NCBI GenBank assembly: GCA_017642445.1
Contig: JAGCPA010000042.1
Location: forward strand, 1 to 57,629
DNA from: Spirochaetia bacterium
Lineage (GTDB): Bacteria; Spirochaetota; Spirochaetia; CADAEX01
Direction: 5' to 3'
DNA length: 57,629 nucleotides
Shown here: positions 50,611 to 57,629 of the stretch, piece by piece
Position numbering within the stretch: position 1 is the stretch's first letter
Layout: every line of letters begins with the position of its first letter
Made by a program: the position numbers and the translations under genes
The notes under the pieces: generated by a model
What the model was told of the DNA's origin: nothing
Database searches by the model: none
What the model saw: the letters and a program-made list of their open reading frames with translations, nothing else

Positions 50611-51894
50611 GTGAAAAAATACGTTTGTCTTCTTTTGTTTTTGACATCTTTCATCTTCTCCTGCTTCGGTGATATTGTGCTCACAGCTGACACTGCCGCC
50701 GAGATGGCGCTGGAGAACAACCGCGGTCTCAAGAGACAGGAGATAACTGTCCTGGGAAAAGAGCGGACAGCCAAGAACCGCTGGAATGTATTCCTCCCTG
50801 AGATAACTGCAACTGCCGGAGTAAGCCGTGGCAACGAGATCCTCAAGAATTCTCCCGATGCGACATGGGCAGGGCAGGTTGGCGGTTCCATCTCCTTGAC
50901 CCTGGGAACTGATATCCCGCATAAGATGAGCCGTATAAAGGAAGAGTATGCTGCAGGCAACATCGACTATGAGGTTGCACAGCGGAACCTGGAGGTGACT
51001 GTGCGTCAGGCCTTCTATGAGCTTCTGATCCATCAGAAGGATATGGAGCTGGTGCAGAGCAACCTGGAGACAAACAAGAAGCGCTACGAACAGACAGAGG
51101 CGCGGTACAAGGGAGGTCTTGCCCCGGAGCTGGATGTCCTTAACTCATTCCTTGCGTGGAGCAAGCTGGTTCCGACCTACGATTCAATCTCCACTGTATA
51201 TCAGCACAAGCTTGACCAGCTTAAGATAACCTTGGGCATTCCTGCCGATGAGAAAGTGGTGCTGCAGGGCGATGTGGAGACCCTGGTTCCCGATGAGCTC
51301 GACTTTTCCAATATTCCTGAGGAGTACGAGACCCCTGAGCTTAGAAAGCTTAAGGCCAGTCTCCAGGTGACAGAGAGCAGCAGGAAGGAGCTCCGCGGTT
51401 CTTCGCTTATGCCTGAGCTTACTCTGGGATGGAACATAAACCCTTACTGGAATGACATTTCCCGTGGCGATGATTATATGGACAGAGGTGCCTTGAGCGC
51501 TTCTCTGCGGTGGCACCTGGACAACCTTATCCCGAACTCTGCCGGCAACCTCAAGATAAGACAGATGGAAGATGATGCCGAGAAGATCCGCCTCCAGATT
51601 GCAGAAGAGGAGGAGGAGAGCATAAGCAGAGTGGAGAATCTGGTGCGCCAGATAAAGCAGCAGCAGGAGAGTGTGAAAACCCTCGACCTGACCAGAGAGG
51701 TGGCTGAAAAAACCCTTGCCCTGACAGAAGAGGCATATAAATACGGAACCAAGGATATGCTGGATGTAAGCGATGCCCAGTTGACAGTACATACAGCAGA
51801 GATGGACATTCTCCAGCGTAAATTTGATATCTACTGCTCTATCCTTGAGCTTGAATATACACTCAATCTAACATTCGGAACATTAGGCAGGTGA
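50611..51894 (+). CDS. TolC-family outer membrane efflux protein
   Basis: A 427-aa outer membrane channel with signal peptide MKKYVCLLLFLTSFIFSC (GTG start). TADTAAEMALENNRGLKRQE marks the first OEP repeat; a second begins near 230. Long amphipathic coiled coils are typical of TolC, for example EEESISRVENLVRQIKQQQESVKTLDLTREVAEKTLALTEEAYKYGTKDMLDVSDAQ. The Cys at the signal end could be lipidated. It overlaps the adaptor gene and forms a tripartite pump operon. Divergent two-component genes probably control it. Confidence 0.93.
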   Translation: MKKYVCLLLFLTSFIFSCFGDIVLTADTAAEMALENNRGLKRQEITVLGKERTAKNRWNVFLPEITATAGVSRGNEILKNSPDATWAGQVGGSISLTLGTDIPHKMSRIKEEYAAGNIDYEVAQRNLEVTVRQAFYELLIHQKDMELVQSNLETNKKRYEQTEARYKGGLAPELDVLNSFLAWSKLVPTYDSISTVYQHKLDQLKITLGIPADEKVVLQGDVETLVPDELDFSNIPEEYETPELRKLKASLQVTESSRKELRGSSLMPELTLGWNINPYWNDISRGDDYMDRGALSASLRWHLDNLIPNSAGNLKIRQMEDDAEKIRLQIAEEEEESISRVENLVRQIKQQQESVKTLDLTREVAEKTLALTEEAYKYGTKDMLDVSDAQLTVHTAEMDILQRKFDIYCSILELEYTLNLTFGTLGR

Positions 51895-51896
51895 CT

Positions 51897-52790
51897 ATGT
51901 CAAAGAAACTTTTATTTATACTTTCTATTCTTTCTGTCGGGATTATCCTGACCACAGTCTCCTGTAAAAAGAAGGAAGAGGCGGCTGCTCCTGTGGCCAG
52001 AGAGCGTGTCTATGCAGTTGTGACCCAGCCGGCTTCAGTGGCTGCACTTCAGGACAGCATAGAGATAAACGGCGAGGTCGATGTAAAGACCAATGTGGCA
52101 ATCTACCCGGAGATCGGCGGCAAGCTGGTATCTCTGACTGTAGAGGTGGGCGACCGGGTTCAGAAAGGGCAGGTCATTGCGACTGTAGACCCATCCAAGC
52201 CGGGTTACAGCTATGTCATGAGCCCCATAAAATCTACAATATCAGGAGTTGTCACTCAGGTTATCTCCCGGGTCGGCACCACTTTGACCACAAGCACAGG
52301 AATTGTGACTATAGGGGATATCGACAACCTTGTTATCCACGCGAATATCCCGGAGCGGAATGTGGGCGAGCTTAAGAAGAATTTATCTGCAGATATCTTC
52401 TTCCCGGCATATCCCGATATTCCTTTCAAGGCCCATATAACATGGATTTCTCCAGTCGTGGACCAGGCATCCCGCAGCAAGCAGATAGAGCTGACCCTTG
52501 ATAAGAAGGATTCACGGATAAACATAGGTATGTTCCCGAAGATCAAGCTTTATACAACTGTTTATGAAGGCTATATCGCTGTTCCGGATGATGCGGTTGT
52601 CACCAGGGCTGACCAGGATTATGTGTTTGTGGTCAAAGGCGATATTGCAAGCCGTGTTCCTGTTAAGAAGCTGATAACAATAGGCAACACCACCCTTATT
52701 TCAGAAGGGCTTTCCAAAGGTGACAGCATAGTTATTGACGGTATGGATGTCCTGGTTGATGGCTCCAAGGTAAACCTGGTGGAGAGGTGA
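51897..52790 (+). CDS. RND efflux periplasmic adaptor (membrane fusion lipoprotein)
   Basis: A 297-aa MFP/HlyD-type adaptor. Lipoprotein signal MSKKLLFILSILSVGIILTTVSC. The lipoyl-like domain reads NGEVDVKTNVAIYPEIGGKLVSLTVEVGDRVQKGQVIATVD, with the second half SPIKSTISGVVTQVISRVGTTLTTSTGIVTIGDIDNLVIHANIPE. The beta-barrel and proximal domains follow. The hairpin between the lipoyl halves is short, so this is a compact adaptor. ATG at 51897 is used; a GTG at 51891 overlaps the tolC stop. Confidence 0.94.
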   Translation: MSKKLLFILSILSVGIILTTVSCKKKEEAAAPVARERVYAVVTQPASVAALQDSIEINGEVDVKTNVAIYPEIGGKLVSLTVEVGDRVQKGQVIATVDPSKPGYSYVMSPIKSTISGVVTQVISRVGTTLTTSTGIVTIGDIDNLVIHANIPERNVGELKKNLSADIFFPAYPDIPFKAHITWISPVVDQASRSKQIELTLDKKDSRINIGMFPKIKLYTTVYEGYIAVPDDAVVTRADQDYVFVVKGDIASRVPVKKLITIGNTTLISEGLSKGDSIVIDGMDVLVDGSKVNLVER

Positions 52791-52799
52791 CAGCATAAA

Positions 52800-55700
52800 A
52801 TGAATGTCTCGCGTCTGGTTGTAAGCCGTCCTGTCCTTTTCACCATCATCTTCGTAGTTCTTACCGGTCTTGGCCTGTTCTTCTATTCTGACCTTCCGGT
52901 TGAGATGATGCCTGAGGTGGAATACCCTATGATCACAGTCATAACCACCTATTCAGGAGCGGCTCCGGAATCTGTCGAGAAGAGTATAACCAAACCTATT
53001 GAGGAGGCTCTTACCAGTGTCACAGGTGTAAAGGAGCTCACCTCCGCATCGCAGGAAGGGCGGAGCCGTGTAATGCTGGAGTTCGACTTCGGTACCAACC
53101 TGGATGCTGCGACCAACGATATCCGCGATAAACTGGACAGAGTCAAGAGGAGCCTGCCGGACGATGCCGACACCCCTCTTATCCGTATTTTCAACTCATC
53201 TTCCATGCCTATAATGCGTCTTGCAGTGCGGGGCGACCGAGACCTGGGCGAGCTCCGATACATTGCAGAGAACCGTATAGAGGACCGCCTTTCCCAGGTC
53301 GAGGGAGTAGGTGATGTAAACACCTACGGAGGCCAGGTGCAGGCTGTCCAGGTGGAGCTTGAGCAGAACCGGCTCGACGCCTATGGAATAACAATCGCTT
53401 CTATCAAGAGTTCCTTGAGCAAGCAGAATATGGAGCTTGGCGGCGGAGATATAGAGGGAAGCACCAGAGAATATCTGGTCCGCACCACAGGCGAGTTCAA
53501 GAATGTTGAGGAGATTGCAGAGACTGTAGTTGCAGTCCGGGGCGGTGTTCCGATCCATCTCTCAGACTTGGGCAGAGTATTCATGGGGCACAAGGATAAG
53601 ACTTCCATCGCATCTGTTAACGGAGAGCCTGGAGTCTATGTATCAATCCAGAGAGCAACCGGTGCCAACATAGTCAAGGTTGCCGACGGCCTTTATAAGA
53701 AGATCGAGGAATTAAAAGATTACCTCCCTGAGGATATAAACCTTATCATTATCCGTGACGACAGCACCGAGATCCGTGACACTCTTTCAGAGCTCAAGAC
53801 CACTTTGCTCCAGGGACTCGGCCTTGTCATCTGTGTCCTCTTTGTATACCTCCGGAGCCTCCGCAGTACAGTGATCATAAGTATATCGCTGCCGGTTGCA
53901 GTCCTTATCACAGTGTTTGCCATGTACCTGTGCGGTTTTACCCTGAATATGATGTCCATGACAGGTCTTATCCTGGGTCTTGGTATGATTCTGGATGCCT
54001 CTATCGTTGTGCTTGAGAATGTGTACCAGCATCTGGACAGGGGCGAGGTTGGAAAAGAGGCTGTAATAGAGGGTGCCCACGAGATGATAGCTGCTATCAC
54101 CGCATCCACTCTGACAACAGTAGTTGTATTCCTTCCATTCATCTTCTATAAGAACCAGCTGGAGATGGTGGGACAGATCCTCACCGATGTAATCTTCACC
54201 ATCATCATATCGGTCAGCATAAGCCTTTTTGTCGCTATCTTCCTGGTACCGGTACTTGCCACCAAATACTTCCCTGTGCGGAGCAAGCGGAAAGCGGTAA
54301 AGACTGTGGAAGGAGAGGGAGAAGAGGGCAAGAAAAAGAAAGCCAAGATTCCGTTTGTGGAGCGGTTCAGAAATGGGTACAGAAGTTCAATCAGGTTTGC
54401 CATCAAGTTCCGTTATCTTGTGATTCTCCTTATCATAGCTGCATTCTGCGGCGGTCTATATATGCTGTCGAAAACCCGTATCATCTATATGCCGGGAATG
54501 ACTACAAACAACATCACCCTTTCGGTCACATTGGCTCCGGGAACCAAGCTTGAGGAGACAGAAAAATTCATGCTTGGCCTTGAGGAGATAGTGAAGGAAG
54601 AGGTGAAGGATTACAAGTACATAATCACAACATCAGGTTCAGGCACAGCCTCGTACTCTGGAGAGATTTCGGTAGAGCTCTTGAGCGCAGGAGAACGTAA
54701 GGAGACCCCTGACCAGGTCAAGGACAAGCTGCGTAAATACTTCACCAGGTTCCCGCAGGCAAAGCTCAGCTTCAGCTCCCGCCGTGGCGGTTTCTCATCC
54801 ACCCCGACTATCAAGGTGCAGCTGGCCTATGAGGATATCAACAATGTGCGTATAGCAGCTGACGATATAATGGAGCTTATCAGGCAGAACATGGCTGACA
54901 CTGTCACAAACACAGTGCTGGATCTTACCGACGGTCTGCCTCAGGTGGAGGTTGTGATCGACAGACAGCGGGCCTACAACTTCGGTCTCAGCGTCTCTGA
55001 TATAGCCCAGGAGGTCAGGAACTCCATAGAGGGAACCAACGCCACAACATACAGGGAATCGGGAAACGAGTATGATGTCATCCTCCGGCTCCAGGAATCG
55101 GACCGGCTCCAGATACCAGACCTTAACAAGATATTCCTTATCTCAAGCTCCGGGGAGAAGATCTATCTTTCCAACGTGGCTTCGCTCAAGAAAGGTGTTG
55201 GCCCTATGACTATAAGCCGTGATAACAAGCGGCGTCTGGCCACAATAAGTGTGGAATGCTCTGCAACTGCAAAGATGAACGAGGTGCAGGACGGTATCAA
55301 GGTTCTTATGGACGAGAACATGGTCTTCCCTGATGATGTCACCTACACATTTGACGGCGACTGGGTTGATGCGCAGGAGAAAGGAAAGTATGTGGGAATA
55401 ATCCTGACCATGGCTATCATCCTTATCTTTGCGGTAATGGCAGGACAGTATGAGTCATTCAAGAACCCGTTCATCAACATGTTCACTATTCCGCTCCTAG
55501 TTATCGGAGTTGCCGGTATCTACTACATAACAGGGCAGTCCTTGAGCCTCTTCAGTGCAATCGGAGTTGTAATGCTTACCGGTATTGTCGTAAACAACGG
55601 TATTGTACTGGTGGACTACACCAACCAGCTGAGGGCCAAGGGAATGAGCGTATACGATGCCTGTGTCGAGGCGGCGGCCGCCAGAATCAGACCTATCCTC

Positions 55701-55892
55701 ATGACCAGCACCACCACTATATTCGCTATGCTCCCTATGGCTTTCTCCCATAAGGAGGGGCCAAACATGACACAGCCTATCGCCCTTACTGTACTGGGCG
55801 GCCTTATGAGTGCTACTCTTATAACCCTGTTCTTTATCCCGATTATGTACTACATCTTCAATAAGCGGGCAGACAAGAAGAAACAGCGGTGA
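52800..55892 (+). CDS. RND multidrug efflux transporter (HAE1/AcrB family)
   Basis: A 1030-aa inner membrane proton antiporter. The first helix (VLFTIIFVVLTGLGLFFYSDLPVEMMPEVEYPMITV) is followed by PESVEKSITKPIEEALTSVTGVKELTSAS. The relay acidic residue is in GLILGLGMILDASIVVLENVYQH (AcrB D407/D408-like region: one Asp seen). The second half repeats this as GVVMLTGIVVNNGIVLVDYTNQLR. A charged insertion KTVEGEGEEGKKKKAKIP joins the two halves. It completes the TolC-adaptor-pump operon. Its 3' end overlaps rlmL by 43 bp. Confidence 0.96.
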   Translation: MNVSRLVVSRPVLFTIIFVVLTGLGLFFYSDLPVEMMPEVEYPMITVITTYSGAAPESVEKSITKPIEEALTSVTGVKELTSASQEGRSRVMLEFDFGTNLDAATNDIRDKLDRVKRSLPDDADTPLIRIFNSSSMPIMRLAVRGDRDLGELRYIAENRIEDRLSQVEGVGDVNTYGGQVQAVQVELEQNRLDAYGITIASIKSSLSKQNMELGGGDIEGSTREYLVRTTGEFKNVEEIAETVVAVRGGVPIHLSDLGRVFMGHKDKTSIASVNGEPGVYVSIQRATGANIVKVADGLYKKIEELKDYLPEDINLIIIRDDSTEIRDTLSELKTTLLQGLGLVICVLFVYLRSLRSTVIISISLPVAVLITVFAMYLCGFTLNMMSMTGLILGLGMILDASIVVLENVYQHLDRGEVGKEAVIEGAHEMIAAITASTLTTVVVFLPFIFYKNQLEMVGQILTDVIFTIIISVSISLFVAIFLVPVLATKYFPVRSKRKAVKTVEGEGEEGKKKKAKIPFVERFRNGYRSSIRFAIKFRYLVILLIIAAFCGGLYMLSKTRIIYMPGMTTNNITLSVTLAPGTKLEETEKFMLGLEEIVKEEVKDYKYIITTSGSGTASYSGEISVELLSAGERKETPDQVKDKLRKYFTRFPQAKLSFSSRRGGFSSTPTIKVQLAYEDINNVRIAADDIMELIRQNMADTVTNTVLDLTDGLPQVEVVIDRQRAYNFGLSVSDIAQEVRNSIEGTNATTYRESGNEYDVILRLQESDRLQIPDLNKIFLISSSGEKIYLSNVASLKKGVGPMTISRDNKRRLATISVECSATAKMNEVQDGIKVLMDENMVFPDDVTYTFDGDWVDAQEKGKYVGIILTMAIILIFAVMAGQYESFKNPFINMFTIPLLVIGVAGIYYITGQSLSLFSAIGVVMLTGIVVNNGIVLVDYTNQLRAKGMSVYDACVEAAAARIRPILMTSTTTIFAMLPMAFSHKEGPNMTQPIALTVLGGLMSATLITLFFIPIMYYIFNKRADKKKQR

Positions 55893-57629
55893 ATCTTATT
55901 GTTCCGCTCAAAGTCGAAAGAAATAGTCTCCTGAGTTATCTCCTTTATCTCAAACTGCTCTTTTAAGCTATCATCCAGCTGGAACTTCCTGTAGTTGGTG
56001 GAGAAGATGATGTTTCCACCTTTGGCCAGACATCCGGAGGCGAGGATAAGGAGAATCCGGTGATCCCTCTGGACATCGAAGATATCATCCCTGCTCTTGG
56101 AGTTTGAGAAGGTGGGAGGATCTATGAAGATAAGGTCAAATTTTTCTTTTGCATTCTGAAGATACTGGATGCAGTCCTCTTTTATAAAGGCATGATGTGA
56201 TGGATTCAGACCGTTGAGCTGGAAGTTCTTTTTGCCCCAGTCGAGGTATGTGGAAGAGGTGTCCACGCTGGTGGTGCTCTCTGCTCCGTTTGCTGCGGCA
56301 TAGACGCTGGCAGTGCAGGTGTAGGCAAAGAGGTTGAGCACTTTTTTTCCTGCGCTCATCTCACCGATAAGCTTCCGCACCGGTCTGTGGTCCAGGAAGA
56401 TGCCTGTATCCAGGTAGTCATAGAAGTTCACATAGAACTTGAGGCCATTCTCCTGCATAATCTCAAGATGCTCTGACTGGCCGCTCTTGGTATACTGATT
56501 TGCACCCCGCTGCTTTTCCCTGCGGCGGATGAAGATGCACTCCTCGGGCACATACTCTTTAAGAACCTGGGCCATCTCCCGTACCCGCCGTCTTGTCTTG
56601 ATAGGGTCTATGTAGGAGGGGGCGGCATACTCCTGCAGGTACATCCATTTTCCTTCGTAGAAGTCGATGGCTGCAGAGTAGTCAGGCAGGTCTGCGTCGT
56701 AGATGCGGTAGCTGGTGATGCCTTGGCGGCGGGCCAGCTTGCCGAACTGCTTCATGTTCTTCGCCAGCCGGTTTGCAAACATCTGGGCACTTTCGGAAAG
56801 CTCATGGGTATGCTCTTCCCTGTATGCCGCATTTATGGAGAAGACAGCCGAGATGCACTCGATGGGGCCGTTGTAGATTTTATTCACCTTGGAGGCCTTG
56901 AGCCCAGTCTTCCGGGCCAGCTCCTCGTCGCCGGTTATGAAGATTCCTTTCCATCCCTCAAACCGCTCTTTGAAGATGCTGCCCATGTCGGCATAAAGTG
57001 TCCTGAGGGCCTCGATCTCTCCCAGTCGCTCTCCATAGGGTGGGTTCACCCCGATAAACCCCGGTTTATCACCGGCCTCGGCCGGTATGGAGAGCTTATG
57101 CAGCTCTTTCTTTGCAATATGCACTTTCTCGAGCAGCTCCGGGTACATGGAGAAAGCCTTTGATACATTCTTACGGGCTGCTGTCACCGCATCGGTGCTG
57201 TAGTCACAGCCGAAAAGGTGGGGCACAGTGTTTATATTTGCTTTTATGGTTTCAAGTGCATCCTGCCTAAGTTCTTCCCAGATATCGCCCCTGAACTTTT
57301 TCCAGTATTTGAAGCAGAAATAGTTCCGGTCAAAAGCTGGTGGAATCTTTGCTGCCATCATAGCGGCCTCTATCACCAGGGTGCCGGAGCCGCACATAGG
57401 GTCTATAAAACTGCCGCCAGCCTTGGCGACAGCCTCCCAGCCGCCCCGATAGAGCAGCGCTGCAGCTGCATTCTCTTTAAGAGGAGCCTCCACATGCGCT
57501 ATCCGGTAGCCCCTCCGGTGCAGGGAGTTTCCTGCCATATCAAGACTTACTGAGGCATGGTTCCGCTCTATGTATAAGTTTATCCGTATGTCGGGCTGGC
57601 TGGTCTCTATGTCAGGGCGTTTCCCTGTC
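55850..57629 (-). CDS. rlmL: Bifunctional 23S rRNA methyltransferase RlmL/RlmKL, 5' end outside window
   Basis: Methylates 23S rRNA (m2G2445 and m7G2069 in E. coli). The open frame continues past the first visible Met (57538) to the window edge. It reads RPDIETSQPDIRINLYIERNHASVSLDMAG, the end of the THUMP domain, so the true start lies outside. RlmL part: GGSFIDPMCGSGTLVIEAAMMAA and IGVNPPYGERLGE (the NPPY motif). RlmK part: KVLNLFAYTCTASVYAAANGA and FDLIFIDPPTFSNS. It is convergent with the RND gene. Confidence 0.95.
   Translation of the reverse strand, partial: TGKRPDIETSQPDIRINLYIERNHASVSLDMAGNSLHRRGYRIAHVEAPLKENAAAALLYRGGWEAVAKAGGSFIDPMCGSGTLVIEAAMMAAKIPPAFDRNYFCFKYWKKFRGDIWEELRQDALETIKANINTVPHLFGCDYSTDAVTAARKNVSKAFSMYPELLEKVHIAKKELHKLSIPAEAGDKPGFIGVNPPYGERLGEIEALRTLYADMGSIFKERFEGWKGIFITGDEELARKTGLKASKVNKIYNGPIECISAVFSINAAYREEHTHELSESAQMFANRLAKNMKQFGKLARRQGITSYRIYDADLPDYSAAIDFYEGKWMYLQEYAAPSYIDPIKTRRRVREMAQVLKEYVPEECIFIRRREKQRGANQYTKSGQSEHLEIMQENGLKFYVNFYDYLDTGIFLDHRPVRKLIGEMSAGKKVLNLFAYTCTASVYAAANGAESTTSVDTSSTYLDWGKKNFQLNGLNPSHHAFIKEDCIQYLQNAKEKFDLIFIDPPTFSNSKSRDDIFDVQRDHRILLILASGCLAKGGNIIFSTNYRKFQLDDSLKEQFEIKEITQETISFDFERNNKIHRCFFLSARLLKM

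Noticed and set aside
50605-50622. Second Rex site at the tolC start (TTGTGAAAAAATAC)
   Set aside because: Only the left half matches; the right half TTCACAA is absent, and the GTGAAA is simply the start codon plus Lys codon.

Overview
The window looks like a chromosome segment of a gut- or oral-type Treponema (Spirochaetes). I infer this from several features together: a class I (archaeal/spirochaete-type) lysyl-tRNA synthetase, a secreted cyclophilin-FKBP fusion, two lipoproteins whose lipobox Cys is followed by a run of glycines and then InlB-type and BspA-type repeats, and an anaerobe gene set (Rex, HydE, a class 1B dihydroorotate dehydrogenase pair, CstA). No marker such as 16S rRNA is present, so the genus is an inference. 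Both ends are cut. The left end is a broken acyl-CoA synthetase fused head-on to a truncated methionine synthase. The right end runs out of the window inside rlmL/rlmKL.

Layout: 0-1.8 kb, methionine synthase homocysteine domain plus its separate reactivation-domain partner. 1.8-2.8 kb, dual immunophilin. 2.8-5.8 kb, one biotin operon (birA-bioY-ecfA-ecfT) with a possible BirA site. 5.8-8.4 kb, sugar symporter, TPR protein and adenylate kinase, closed by a strong terminator. 8.5-14.4 kb, AT-richer accessory island A: a VapBC-type toxin-antitoxin pair, an XRE regulator, a divergent 1088-aa BspA-like lipoprotein and a very AT-rich SIR2-like gene. 14.4-16.1 kb, an ATPase/DUF4143 gene lying between two ~167-bp direct repeats made of the 3' end and terminator of cstA. 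16.1-18.3 kb, cstA and an unknown partner. 18.4-22.8 kb, a T-box riboswitch (apparent Tyr specifier), an SSS symporter, a CofE-like ligase and a pseudouridine synthase. 22.8-25.7 kb, trehalase-like hydrolase, unknown protein and hydE. 25.7-28.6 kb, rex-serC-serA behind a perfect Rex palindrome. 28.7-30.6 kb, secreted HEGYH protein, endonuclease III and tRNA-Pro. 30.7-36.5 kb, a 1929-aa secreted coiled-coil protein. 36.5-42.2 kb, pyrK-pyrD, a sirtuin with a SIR2-like partner, a Nudix-SGNH fusion and ychF. 42.2-46.4 kb, accessory island B: a MuF-C/PBECR-like protein, an XRE regulator, a divergent paralogous lipoprotein, a small membrane protein and an orphan antitoxin. 46.4-57.6 kb, thioesterase, lysS, a two-component system divergent from a TolC-MFP-RND efflux operon, and rlmL.

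How it fits together: the core genes serve amino-acid, biotin and pyrimidine supply, redox sensing and drug efflux. Islands A and B have the same plan, an XRE regulator divergent from a polyglycine lipoprotein with a conserved N-terminus and a variable C-terminus, with a toxin- or effector-like gene beside it. Best leads for undescribed biology: the direct-repeat-flanked ATPase unit at the cstA 3' end, the paired XRE/lipoprotein modules, the T-box in an apparent spirochaete, and the two SIR2-like genes.
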